From contig NW_022985100.1 of NCBI RefSeq assembly GCF_010015585.1, positions 62,001-126,000 of the forward strand: a DNA stretch of 64,000 nt, read 5' to 3'. Source of the stretch: Eremomyces bilateralis CBS 781.70 (Eukaryota > Ascomycota > Dothideomycetes > Eremomycetales > Eremomycetaceae). The notes under the pieces were generated by a model. It was not told the DNA's origin, did no database searches, and worked only from the letters and a program-made list of their open reading frames with translations. The position numbers and the translations under genes were made by a program. Of the stretch, positions 33,730 to 44,460 are shown piece by piece. Within the stretch, counting starts at the first letter, position 1, and every line of letters begins with the position of its first letter.

Positions 33730-36378
33730 ATGGACCGCGCTGCAGAGCAAAGGGCCCGAGCAGTGGAGCAAATGGAATGGCCTGTAGAGCAACGGGGGGG
33801 AGCTGTGGAGCAAATGGACTGGGCTGTCGAGCAAAGAGCGCGAGCTGCAGAGCAACGGGCGGGAGCAGTGGAGCGAATTGGGCCGGCTGAGCTTCGGCTA
33901 GGTGAAGAGAGAAGGAGAGAGCAGAAGCGAGCAAAACGGGCTCGGAGAGCGGCTCAGCGTGCCGAAAAGGCCACAAAACATAGAGCGAACTCTCAAGGCG
34001 GAGGGGCCTTCGGTGCTGTCGGAGGAATGGTGGATGCTTCTGGAGCTCTTGCATTCTACCCACTGATGGCCGGAGCACCTGAATCTCCGATGGCATCAAA
34101 TCCATTCATGCCACACCCACCCGCTTCATTTGCTGCACCGGGGACTCAAATGGTACCCCAGACTCCACCCATGCAGTTTCATGGCCCATACCTTCAAGGA
34201 TCGGGAATTCCAGTCGCGGCAGCACCGGTTCAATACTGCCCGGCTGCTCCAGAGCCCAAACCCACACGGAACGGGCCTCAGTATGGATCCACTCCCGTCG
34301 ACAGTAAGTGGGTATCAGAGCCTAAGTTCACACGGAGTGGGACACAATATGGATCTTTAGTCGGCCAATTTGTGCCAGAGCCAGGACCTCGACCGTTACA
34401 GAATTTTATCCAGTCTGGGCAAGTTCCGAGTCAACCCACAAGCAGAAACAGCACAGGGAATTCAATGGCACTCCAACTTCCTTCCCTCCCGATGCCCCCT
34501 GGAACACAACATGGACAACTAGCGCAGCAGGGGTCGCATAGTACCACGGTGCGAAGCAAGGGACCGCCGGTCCTGAGGGTTGTAGTGAGTCAAGGGCCAA
34601 GTGGCCTCCCTACAAAGCCGACTTCCCCGACTTTGCTGGGTCATGACCACTTGCCACGACTTTCATTACCCGCACGTCCGGTGTCCAAAGATGAGAGAAA
34701 ATCTATGGTCTCCCGTCTTCGGGAGTACCATGCTGCGGAATCCGAGTCTGGATACTCGCCAGTCTTCCACGGGCAGGTGTTCATCCAGGACATGGTACAG
34801 GCTTTCCGGTATGCTTTACGGGCCGAGGAGATTTCCCTCGCAACCCCTGGAGCCGGAAAGCCGGAACTCGTGTTCTGGACTGATGCCTCCGCCGCTAACC
34901 CGTGTTGCCGCCACGCAGGTGTTGGCCTGACGAGCCAATGCAACGTCATAGGCATAGAGTGCATTGAAAACGCACTCGCGGTCACCGGCCTGCCCTCAGT
35001 CTCCTTTGCGGAATTGTTTGCGGTGGCCTGTGCCCTCGAGGCTGCGGCAGAGCATATCCAGAAATGGATGAAAGCCAGAGATCTCGTGGCACGGAATGAT
35101 TTGCCTGAAGTGACTGTTTTCACTGACTCGCAGGATGTCCTCCGTATGTGCATGATGCCGGATCCTCGGCACCGCACCGAACCTACCATGCTCAAACTCG
35201 CAGCCCATTCAACCTGGCTTCATCGAACCGGTGTGAGCATGCAGTTACATTGGGTTCCAGGCCACGCTGGCATCAAAGGCAATGAACGAGCAGATTCTCT
35301 TGCCGGACAGGCGAGAAGCTATGCGCAGTTCATCGCCAAGAGGAATAATTTGTCTTCTGCCCAGATCAAGGCCCGCGGACTCTTCCAGTATGAGCTGCCT
35401 CCTGGTTTTGATGTGTCGCATTGGAATCCGCGCCAGTCAATCCAGTCAGAAGCTGCTGGGGCGACAACCTCGAAAGGAAAAGAGAGAGCCGTCACCGCGA
35501 ATAATTCACTTGCTGGTTCTATCGTGCAGCTTCGCCGATCTAAACTGCATGACAATTGTCCAAAGGCAGCAACAGATGGCCATTCAGTGTCGAAGCCGGA
35601 TTGGGCTGGGGAAGTTGTTGACTTAACAGAAGACTCTGATCCAGAGTATTTGCGGGACGACTCGATGCCAAGAATCATTGGACAGAGCGCCGACTCTACG
35701 GCTCCGGTACATCCGACGAACCAAATGGCCAACGCGATGGATGGACAGGGAGGATCAGTAGCCACAGCACCTCGTGGAAATGACCTCCTCTCATCAGACC
35801 CGCAGGAAGCGATTAACTCACTCCTGGATGGCATTCACAATCCTCCCTCCCGCCACCGCCAACAATTCATGGTCCCTGTATCCTCCGATACGCATATGGA
35901 AGACGGGGAGATCTGCGAGTCTCCTCGTATCCACGCACCGCATCGGCAAGCCTCATCACAACAGGGACCAATCTTCAAGGCCGATGATTTTGCAAGAGAA
36001 ACCGCAACTACTCTTTCAACCACGAACACGAGCATGCCACCAATGACCACGGGTTCATCGACGCGAACTGGTACGGATTGCGACACCCCCCACTCCGAAG
36101 TCGACTGGGACGCCCTGATCTCCGCCCTCGATAACTCCACCGCCGCATCTACCGCCAGCAGCCACGATGACGCAGGCACGGGAGCGTCTGACCAAGCGCC
36201 ATCGGGACGACGCTTCGTGACTCCAGCACATCGTGGGAATCGGGGCCATCGGGAGCTTCGGAAGGGGAGATGGAATAAGGAGCGGAACCGGTTGTATCGG
36301 GAAGAGAGTTTGGGGATGGAGGAAGGGTGGCGGAGTTCAATTGAAGATGGGGTAGCATTGAGGATGGGCCCGGATTGA
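33730..36378 (+). CDS. large protein with stand-alone RNase H domain
   Basis: The frame is open from about 33,528 to 36,378. The first ATG is at 33,730 (882 residues); an upstream exon is possible, so the start is unsure. Counting from 33,631 as codon 1, residues 33-85 are repeats of an (A)VEQ-(R/M)-like unit of about ten residues, followed by a basic stretch and a Pro/Gln-rich linker. At about 410-575 lies an RNase H fold with a full set of residues: D418 (WTDAS), E461 (FAELFAV), D499 (FTDSQD), H545 and D555 in HWVPGHAGIKGNERADSLAG. This type of RNase H is carried by non-LTR elements such as Tad, but no reverse transcriptase, endonuclease or element ends are present. After it, VVDLTEDSD (662-670) resembles a SUMO-interaction motif. 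The C-terminus is basic. A captured host gene is the simplest reading. Confidence 0.75.
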   Translation: MDRAAEQRARAVEQMEWPVEQRGGAVEQMDWAVEQRARAAEQRAGAVERIGPAELRLGEERRREQKRAKRARRAAQRAEKATKHRANSQGGGAFGAVGGMVDASGALAFYPLMAGAPESPMASNPFMPHPPASFAAPGTQMVPQTPPMQFHGPYLQGSGIPVAAAPVQYCPAAPEPKPTRNGPQYGSTPVDSKWVSEPKFTRSGTQYGSLVGQFVPEPGPRPLQNFIQSGQVPSQPTSRNSTGNSMALQLPSLPMPPGTQHGQLAQQGSHSTTVRSKGPPVLRVVVSQGPSGLPTKPTSPTLLGHDHLPRLSLPARPVSKDERKSMVSRLREYHAAESESGYSPVFHGQVFIQDMVQAFRYALRAEEISLATPGAGKPELVFWTDASAANPCCRHAGVGLTSQCNVIGIECIENALAVTGLPSVSFAELFAVACALEAAAEHIQKWMKARDLVARNDLPEVTVFTDSQDVLRMCMMPDPRHRTEPTMLKLAAHSTWLHRTGVSMQLHWVPGHAGIKGNERADSLAGQARSYAQFIAKRNNLSSAQIKARGLFQYELPPGFDVSHWNPRQSIQSEAAGATTSKGKERAVTANNSLAGSIVQLRRSKLHDNCPKAATDGHSVSKPDWAGEVVDLTEDSDPEYLRDDSMPRIIGQSADSTAPVHPTNQMANAMDGQGGSVATAPRGNDLLSSDPQEAINSLLDGIHNPPSRHRQQFMVPVSSDTHMEDGEICESPRIHAPHRQASSQQGPIFKADDFARETATTLSTTNTSMPPMTTGSSTRTGTDCDTPHSEVDWDALISALDNSTAASTASSHDDAGTGASDQAPSGRRFVTPAHRGNRGHRELRKGRWNKERNRLYREESLGMEEGWRSSIEDGVALRMGPD

Positions 36379-37747
36379 AGGCTCTTGAGGCTAGGACTGG
36401 GCTGTTCTTTTTCCTTGCTTTCGGTATATGGTGCCAAGGGGAGGGTGTTGCAATGCGGAGGAATCAGAGGTTGAAGATGAACGTTGTGTGATGCTATCCG
36501 GGCATTGACTGTACACTGATATCGCCCGTGGATATGAAACGAACATCAGGGCGAGTCTGGGTATCCAACTCCGCGTACGTTGTTCTGCTTGTCGGGGAGT
36601 TATGAGCCGTGTCTGGGACTCTATGATTAGATGATGAGATCGTCTGTGAAGCCATGTATATGTACGAATGGAATGAATATCAATATAAAACCCGCCCTCG
36701 AATTATATCCGGGATGACCGTGGATATGCTACTTATTGGCGAGCCACTTCGATATGATATGATCGCGCGACTGAATCCTCGCTTGTGGTCTGTTAGGTCT
36801 ACACCTAGGAATAATATCACTGATCTGCGCCTTGATGAACTCCCTCCGCCTTTGCCTCTCCACTGCAGCATCGTTTCGTTCTACGCAACCCCAGAACCAA
36901 GGAAACTATGCAATAGACGTTTTCCTCCTCCAACCCAACCCAGTGATTCAGTGACCGCGTGCCACGCGTCCACAAAACCCGCCTCCTGTTTCCCAACCCC
37001 CTTTCTCCAACGGGTACAGAACTAGGGAGTGACCAAAGTCGCCGTCGTACCCCCTCCAATGGTCGGCGTCCCGCATGCCGTGTGCCCACACGTAGCAAAA
37101 TAGTAACACAAATGCACTGGCTGGATAGCTCTGTAAACGGCCGTTGCGGAAGCGATTTTGGTAATTCCCGGACCAGTATTCGACAGTCCCAGAAGGAGGA
37201 AATTTCGGATACCTGTACCGAGCTAGCGGCCCTATCTGAAGGTGATTGCGACACCTGTTTAATATCCCATCGTGTGGCGGGTTTGTTAGGTCACCTACCG
37301 GTAGTCAACTCCTCCTGATCCACCCACCTTCGAGAACCCTATTGTATCCCCATCCTCCACGATCTGCCACAAAATCAAAGATCGATTCCCACAACTGCAA
37401 AATTCTTCCAAAACAAACGCAGATAACGGATATGAAGCCCAAAAAATAAAACCATGCAGCAATGGGAGTTCCCTATAACTCTCCTGGCGGTATGGAGGAT
37501 GTCGAAATCAGAGGGTCAATGTCGCCGAAGACGCAGGTCCGTCGAAAATACTCTCTCTGCAGCCATGGTAAGGATTGTAAAGATGCCGTTTCTCCCTAGT
37601 TGTCCAGCCTCGCTCTCGGAGTCTTGTTCGCAGTCTACAGTCCTCTCCTTTAGTTCCAGTTTCATCAGTTGGGCGGTAGTCGACGCTATCAACGCTCCAA
37701 TCAGCAAAAGTTCTTTCTCTACACCTATTCAAAGAAACTACTTGACA
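36379..37747. other. intergenic stretch
   Basis: No supported gene. A+T rises between 36,500 and 36,800. The frame from the ATG at 37,454 looks like chance sequence until about 37,740. Confidence 0.4.
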
Positions 37748-38641
37748 ATGGCATTACGACGCATTATTAGAAAGGGCGAAGCCAGAGAACAGGAGGCAAA
37801 GGAGCTTCTGGCTGATTTCCAGAGCAAGCCCCTCGACGATACGGTCCTAGTGTCGGACAGGACTTCGTACTAACGCAGCTACCTCATGAGATTTTTTAAA
37901 GAGTACGAAACACTTGAATTTATCATGCTTATGTCCTACACTTGTATCCTCTAGATACGTTCGCGATGTCCTACACCGCGAGCCGGACGATACCTAGTTA
38001 TTCCTTTGCAGCTCTTCGCCAGAGGAGGTAGCTTTTGCTCAGAATACATCTCGTGCCTTTCTCCAAACCTATACCTCAGACTCATCGGCCTCCAGGGTTA
38101 TATTGGGAGATCAAGAGTCTGAGAAGGCCCACATTTCTCGAGTATCAACTGTCCTGACACTGTGGAGAGCGCTTGTGCAGGAAGGAGACGAAGCAGTCCT
38201 TGCACCCAAAAGAAGAGAAAACAAGCACGCCGCGAAGCAATGGAGACTCGTTAACCCAAGTGGAAAACAGATTTCCGGACCTATCTGGGAGGTTTACAAT
38301 GTGACGTCTATCCTCTACATGTATATAGAAGTATATTAACATCTCTATAGTGGATTTTCCACGACCTTCCTTCGCTTGCTGGTATCTAACGAACTCAGGA
38401 GCCAAAAGCGGCTGCGACTGCTCAGGTTATAGTAGTTATTACGCAGGCTTTCCTGAATCGACACCGTGATCTCCTCCACTCTACAGCACAACTTAGCGGC
38501 TTTGTCATGATCGTGCTCTGTATGGCTGTTGGCGGATTCCGGACCAAATATTCTAGAAACCTGAAATATGCAGACGTCAGCATAGGACTCGCCAACGTTG
38601 GCAGGAAAACGAACGCGTTCGTACGAATCTGAATGGCAGAA
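37748..38641 (+). pseudogene. gene remnant or unresolved multi-exon gene, unknown function
   Basis: Three coding-like blocks lie on the plus strand. The first, from an ATG at 37,748, contains RRIIRKGEAREQEAKELLAD. The second (about 38,010-38,300) contains SSPEEVAFAQNTSRAFLQ and later KHAAKQWRLVNPSGKQISG, ending at a GTGACG donor-like site. The third (about 38,400-38,632) contains QAFLNRHRDLLHSTAQLSGF and ends TKYSRNLKYADVSIGLANVG with a TGA. Stops separate them and not all can be removed with good introns, so the gene is probably decayed. No family is recognised. Confidence 0.35.
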
Positions 38642-38747
38642 AACAAATTGCGAGTAGTTTCTCTCAAACCTGCGAGCCCTGCGAGCGATTTTGCCGCAAC
38701 CATTTTACCGTGGCCATTTTGCCATGCCGACTGGTCTGCCTTGCTAG

Positions 38748-39002
38748 TCACGTCATTGGCCGCGCTCTAGCACGGCGTGCTTTCAGGGCCGGGTATACGT
38801 CCTTTAATAGGTTTTGACTCGCTCCAATCTTCGATGTTGCAAAGTCCTTTTCCTTCCTTGGGTTCAGGGCGTGGACGATTGCCCATTGGTTGATATTAGC
38901 GGGTCGCAATTCTACAGAATATGGTAGAGCGTCTCGAAGGTATTGGATATCAATGTACCAGTCATGCCAGAAGTATGGATTTAACACTGCGGCTTCTTTC
39001 AT
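38748..39002 (-). pseudogene. gene remnant, unknown function
   Basis: A minus-strand frame of 84 codons has protein-like composition (NPYFWHDWYIDIQYLRDALP, then NINQWAIVHALNPRKEKDF) and a basic end. There is no ATG near a plausible start and no partner exon upstream. It is probably a C-terminal remnant. Confidence 0.3.
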
Positions 39003-39316
39003 ACCTGAGTTGGGCAGGCATTATGATTCAAAATGAGACGAGTGAATATCAGATATACGTCGTCTCAGGACCAGTGGAGGTTTCTCCAGTTATAATCACT
39101 GAAATCAGTGAAGTCGCTAGTACGATCAGGCTTCACAGGTGAGGCTGATAAACTCCATGGCATCCATAATCTGTGGCTCTACCCTGTTGACCTCCAAGCT
39201 CACTCAAGGACCAATGTCCCCAAAAATATCCATGGTGCCTCAACAATGAGAACAGCTTGTGTCTTCTTGTCTGCCATTACTACCAGTGCTCCTGAACTGA
39301 CGCCACTGACTCCAAC

Positions 39317-39523
39317 ATGGTCATATTCCCGGATTACCAAGAGCCGCGTACAATTCACTTCATCGTCGTTGATACAGCACCCGTTGACGAAGGTCAGGCT
39401 TCATTTATTGAGTTACTGGCTATGGTCACCAAATATAAGAGCGAAGACGATAGGTTGGGAGTAAATCAAGCCGAAAAGGTTTTGGCAAGCAAATCTGCAA
39501 TAGATTCCATCATGTATCGATAG
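39317..39523 (+). pseudogene. gene remnant, unknown function
   Basis: A 68-codon frame (MVIFPDYQEPRTIHFIVVD..., ending DSIMYR) looks like the C-terminal part of a real protein. Upstream frames are broken, so it is called a remnant. It may be the end of the same lost locus as the block at 37.7-38.6 kb. Confidence 0.28.
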
Positions 39524-39663
39524 TAATCGCTTAACATAGAACCCATAACTTATGCTACTAAATTATAGTAATACCCAACCGATGAGTATCCTCCAAGGAA
39601 TTACCCACTATCCAACATCAAGAATGTACCGAGTTTAACCCAAGTACAGGCTCATAGAAAACG

Positions 39664-40354
39664 TTATAATGCGAAGACAAATACTCCTGCCGCACCGAGC
39701 ACGCTGCCAACGACGCCTACAGACAGGCGGATGGTGCTGGCATCGGATTCAGATCCGCATTCAGAGCCAGAGCTCGAGCTCGAACTGCCGCTGCTCTGGC
39801 TAGATCCTCCTTTGCCGCCCTTTGGTGAACGGACGACTAGATTATGGACGCTGTCGACGAAGCTCTCAACCAGGTTCCGCTTGACTTTGGTGACGCATCC
39901 TCCGCTGAGCAAAGTAGACGTCGGCACTGATGCCCCCACAGGACCAGTGGCGAAGCTCCCTAGAGTAGACTTTGAGCCAGTAGTGGAAGTTGACGATGAA
40001 GTGGAGCGAGTGCTGGTTCTACTGGAAATATATCAGTATTCTAGGTTTTTGAGAAGCAGCTAATCCAACTTACGAGCGACCTCCGCGTGCTGTTGTAGTA
40101 CTTGCACTGCTTCCATCGCAAATCTTGCCAATTTTGCAGCATCCTCCGACGACACAGTATGTGCCAGATCTGCAACCGCCATCTCCGATAGCGCAGCAGG
40201 TGGCCGTGCGAGAGATGCAACCGCCATTGCAAGCTTGCTGGGCTGAGGAGCAGCTACCAGATGTGCTGCTCTGCGGTTCTGGCTCTGCAAGAGCAATAGC
40301 ATTTGCGATCCCGATAATTGCCGCAAAGGCGGAGACGAAGGCGATGAGACGCAT
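39664..40354 (-). CDS. secreted cysteine-rich, GPI-anchor-type cell-surface protein
   Basis: Exons 40074-40354 and 39664-40021 join across a 52-base intron to give 212 residues. The N-terminal 20 residues are a signal peptide (LIAFVSAFAAIIGIANA). Residues about 33-78 form a compact cysteine-rich domain with eleven cysteines (patterns ACNGGC, ATCCAIGDGGC, CVVGGCCKIGKIC). A long Ser/Thr-rich stalk follows. The C-terminus is a hydrophobic tail (LSVGVVGSVLGAAGVFVFAL) after a small-residue Ser/Gly region, the layout of a GPI-attachment signal. Such proteins sit at the plasma membrane or wall. It is not a CFEM domain, since the cysteine spacing differs, and no function can be assigned. Confidence 0.8.
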
Positions 40355-42481
40355 GATGGATGGCTACTGTGTAAAGGCTATTTAAAGAGTGTGATGAAGA
40401 GAACTTGACGCGAATTGGAGAGGTTAAGGTTGAGGATGCGAAAGACGATTCAAACACCATGGGTGAACATCGTATATGTCCTCGCCTTCCTATTTATCCA
40501 TTGTCAAAAAATTCGCTGCCTCCTTCCCCTAGGTCTACATCTCGTGTTCCTCCTGGATAACAAGCCACCTTCAATCTTGCCAGTGATCCAAGCTAAGCAG
40601 CGCAGCGGTATCTTGGGCCCCTTTCTAGGGCTGGTTCTCTTGACCGGAGTTCCTGTTCTGCCATATTTGGCTCCGTATCGAGCACGGATCCGCAAGAAAT
40701 AACCACATCTGTTTCGATTGCCTTTTCATTTTCGACATGGCTCTCATTAAAAAGGAAAGCCTTCAATCTAAGGCTGGGGTATTGTTCTAGGCTGGTTGTC
40801 CCCTTGTAGATCACGATGGAGTTCCACAGGAGAACTCTGGTCGATGCTTCGTGTTTTCTAGTGATGGCGTCCTTGGCGCGGGGCTTGGAGGGAACTGAAT
40901 GATGGCGATACGGCCCTTTCATAGCCGAGTTCGCCATAATTAGGTAATCCTGAAGTCGCGCTTAGAGAATACTCCTGGCCCTGTGGATGCTGTTGTGTGT
41001 GAAGTTAACTGCCTAGCTGTCGTCTCTTGCAGCCATGCCAAGCGTCGTGTGACAGTCCCTGAAGCCAGCATCAATCAACAAGCTGTCAGTCATCGATTCC
41101 GCCTGTTTCTTGGACCTGATGCAGCCATTAAGGTCCCGGAAATGGGCCAATTGAACATGATACGGCTCGCAGTGATCGGTGAGTCACCACCGAGTTTTCC
41201 GACGACCGCGACCCGACGAGTCTGGTCAGCCTGGAAAATCGGCAACTCTTTTGTTGCGGATCATCGCTTTCCTCAAGTTCGATATTTTTCAGCCTCATAC
41301 TACTGGGAAGTCAAAAGGTTGCGCTTGCATCGACAAATCGATGGCAACCCGCCTCCTCAAGATGATTCTTAGTTAGTTGGAAGATTGTCTTATTTCTCTG
41401 CGACGCTTCAAGACACCTTTCTCAGATCTTTCCCCTGCACTCTTTTCTCAACATATACGTCTGAGATTGGTGCAGGCCACTCAGAGTCCATCTGGGCGTT
41501 CATTCAACACGGTCGGAGTTCCATATTGGATCATGGGACGTGCATTGAGCTGAGTGCTTTTCCGCCTTTTCGGGTCATTTACTCAATGAACACTGACCAC
41601 CTGGGGTGACGTTTGAACGTTTGGTCAACTTTGGTGATTTGGTCATAATTACTCTTCGCGCTTTGACCCCACTCTCGAGGTCTGTCTGATTCATCCGACT
41701 CCGAGTCAGCAGAGGCGCAGCGGAAACTATGAAGAACAAAGATACCGTATTCGTTAGACCACCGCATATAAGTCGCAGATCACAGAAAAAGCTTCTACTT
41801 AGTAGCTGTTCGTAGTATGTATCCATAGTTAATCATCAACCCAGCCTACCGACGTGGAAAATGGGTCCCAAGCATCCACTTCAGCCTTGTTTCGGCACGA
41901 TATCCCCGCGCTAAGCCAACAATGAGGGGTTTCGCCCGACCGCTTGGCACTCTCCACCTGTGACCCTGGTGACATCGAGCGATTTCAAAAACCGCCGAAA
42001 TCCAGGCTTCCAGATCAAAGGAGATTGCAGTTGTACACGACGTTGATAAGATCTTGCTGCTGATCGGATTACCCTTCTTCAGACCCCGATGCTGGAAGTA
42101 TCCCGGCCAATCTGAATGACGATGAGGATATGTCATTTTCTACTGGGGAGCGAGTACAGACTCGACGCGCCAGATGCTCATATCGCTGTCGCTGCAAACT
42201 GCCATTGAGGTTGTTGCTCGAGCCAACTCTAGATCAAAAGGATTCACCTTCGAGGAAGCATCACGATACGACGCAAAATCAGGCTGTTAATTTCAGAGAC
42301 CGACCAGGTCCGCAGCTTCAGGTGCTCCGTTGATGAATGGCGCTGGATTCTCTCCAAAATCAGGCATTGGTAACTTACTTCCCTCGGATTCTGCTCATTA
42401 GTATAAAATTTTGGTTGATTCGTTCGTTATGCAATTTTTTCTTTGGCCCATGGATAAGTATAATCAAAGTCGTGCGGTCAT
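40355..42481. other. eroded stretch with scattered coding traces
   Basis: No intact gene. Plus-strand peptides with protein-like composition appear in different frames: near 41,150-41,370 (RVWSAWKIGNSFVADHRF), 41,460-41,600 (SEIGAGHSESIWAFIQHGR), about 41,985-42,115 (SKEIAVVHDVDKILLLIGLP) and 42,175-42,290 (LQTAIEVVARANSRSKGFTF). They are separated by stops. These may be remnants of one or two lost genes; nothing is recognised. Confidence 0.3.
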
Positions 42482-42832
42482 TTAACCGATCGTGACGGCG
42501 ATCAATTTGTCTAGAACTTCAGATGCACGCCTTCCACATTCCGTCCCAACGCCATCCCGCGACCAGATGTCTCGATATACCTTGAGTGTCTCAATTATTG
42601 TGTCTCTAGGCTGCGACAAGTATTCTCCAGCGCCATCCTGGGGTTGTTGTTGACTATATCCACCTGTAAAGTCGACAAGCTCTTCATTAGAGCGCAAAAG
42701 GTGAACACAAACAAGGATGGCAGCCATATAGAAGTCCGACCGGAATTGGCGTCTAAAAGCAATGAGTTCTTTGTCTTCCAAGGACTCATTCTGGAACACG
42801 TGAGACACTATCAAAGACGATGGCAACCACAT
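42482..42832 (-). pseudogene. C-terminal fragment of a fungal-specific transcription factor
   Basis: A minus-strand frame whose last ~75 residues resemble the C-terminal end of fungal-specific (Zn2Cys6-associated) transcription factor regions: FYMAAILVCVHLL, a gap, then IIETLKVYRDIW and a final EVLDKLIAVTIG. The upstream two thirds of such a protein (DNA-binding cluster, middle homology region) is not found in the next 500 bases. It is a truncated remnant; the exact family is an inference from pattern only. Confidence 0.45.
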
Positions 42833-43370
42833 CAGTCACGATCTAATTTCCCGGGTACGGGTGCTCCGCTCGTGCAAACTGTGGAACTACTGAGCAGGAG
42901 AGCTCCAACGCAAATCTCCTCAGACCTTGTCGTTTGTGTCGATTTCCACAGGGGTGGGGGGAGAGGCGACAGTGGGCAAGGCTGTCTGGTTACTGCTATA
43001 TTGTGTGGCACCGGTCGTAGCATGCCGGGTGTCTGGTGCTCGATTTGCGTGGGAGATGATACCGTTTTGTTCTAGAGCTCATCGATGCGGGACGTTGTAA
43101 ACGTTGTCAGTTGGGTTGAGGGACTGTCAGGAAGCCCATCGGCAGCTGTGTGTTTTGAGTGGCGACTGAAATGCTGTGGTGTTTGGGCTCCGTGGCCAGT
43201 GTAGGAAATCAACCATCCACATTCGGGTGGTCCCCATCAGGGTGATCACCAATATCCACGGGCTTTGATTGCCTGAAGCAGGGCCCAAGTCCAACTTTAT
43301 ATTAACGCGATGCAAACGCTATCAATGTCCAAACCAAACCACCCCTCTTCACTTCTTCGTCCTCCGCTCC
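42833..43370. other. intergenic stretch
   Basis: No supported gene; only short competing frames. Contains the 3' flank of the DUF3112 gene. Confidence 0.4.
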
Positions 43371-44460
43371 TCACTGTGGCTGATAGTCAAAGGTTTCCTC
43401 CTCTGTATGGATAATCGCCGATTCTGGTTCCTTTGCGAGAGTATTTGTTGGCCCTGCAGCGTACGATCTCTCACCCTTTGCTCCATTTGGGGTTATAAAT
43501 CGTCGATCGATACGGAGCAAGACATAGAGCCAAACCACGATAATCTCCACGCCGAAATTGACGATGTAAAATGCTGCTTTGTGGTGGTAAGCCGGCAATG
43601 GCTGGGTCCGCGGTACCGGGTTCATGTACGATGATCCCGCACGGTACCACGCACCGAAAGCGAGCAGCATGGTCGCCGAAAGCAGCACGAAGATCTTCGT
43701 CCGAAACCTGCCCGAGCCGAATTTCTCAACCCTGGTCTTCTTCGGCAACACCACCCCGATCAACACCATCGGCAGCGGGAGCGTTGCCACGAACCCCAGG
43801 TATGTCACCGCGTATAGCTGGATGCCGCGAGCGATCCGCCGCGTGTTCGGGTTCAGCGTGTAGAATGTCATCACCGTCACGGTGATGGTCATGACAAGCG
43901 TTGCGCCAATCAGCACGTAGAGGCCGATGAATAAGGCCGAAAAGACACGATGCCAGCCAAAGTGCGGGTGCTGGGCGCGGATAATACGCTGCGCGAAGAT
44001 GAGGTTGATGATGAAAAGCAGCAGCACGCCGGCGAGGACTAAGATCTGGGCGGCGATGGCGGTTGAGATGCTGCGTGGCCGGGTGATGCTCACGATGCGG
44101 ACGACGAGGGTCGTGATTCTGGCCATGCAGAAGCCTGGAGAGTATATTAACAAACAGGAGTCATTCTGGTTGTTCTGCTGCAATTGCATACCAAAGAGGA
44201 GGGCGGAGAAGATGAATTTATGGCCTCTTCGTTTGTTTTTCTGGAAGATGGTCATGTGCGTGGCGGCGCCGGCGACGAACAGAGCTAGGAACACAGCTGA
44301 GATGGGGATATCGGTGCTGGCCGTGGCCAGTCCCCCCGACATCCACACCTGGGGAAGATAGGGGGGTCCTTGTTGGACCTGTAGATTCGATGGATTAGCT
44401 GGTTGAGGTCCGCAAAGAGCATTTGGATGGTCATACCTGAGGATTTAGGTGCTGCGACAT
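43371..44460 (-). CDS. DUF3112-type seven-helix membrane protein
   Basis: Exons 44437-44460, 44192-44378 and 43371-44134 join in phase to 324 residues. The tiny first exon (MSQHLNPQ) is supported by a GTATGA donor, a GCTAATC branch and a CTACAG acceptor. The second intron is 57 bases, a multiple of three, with no stop in frame, so unspliced RNA would still be translatable. Seven hydrophobic segments span about 30-275. Fungal DUF3112 family marks are IFQKNKRRGHKFIFS after helix 1, VRIVSITRP, NLIFAQRIIRAQHP, and NPVPRTQPLPAYHHKAAFY before helix 7. The function of the family is unknown. Confidence 0.85.
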
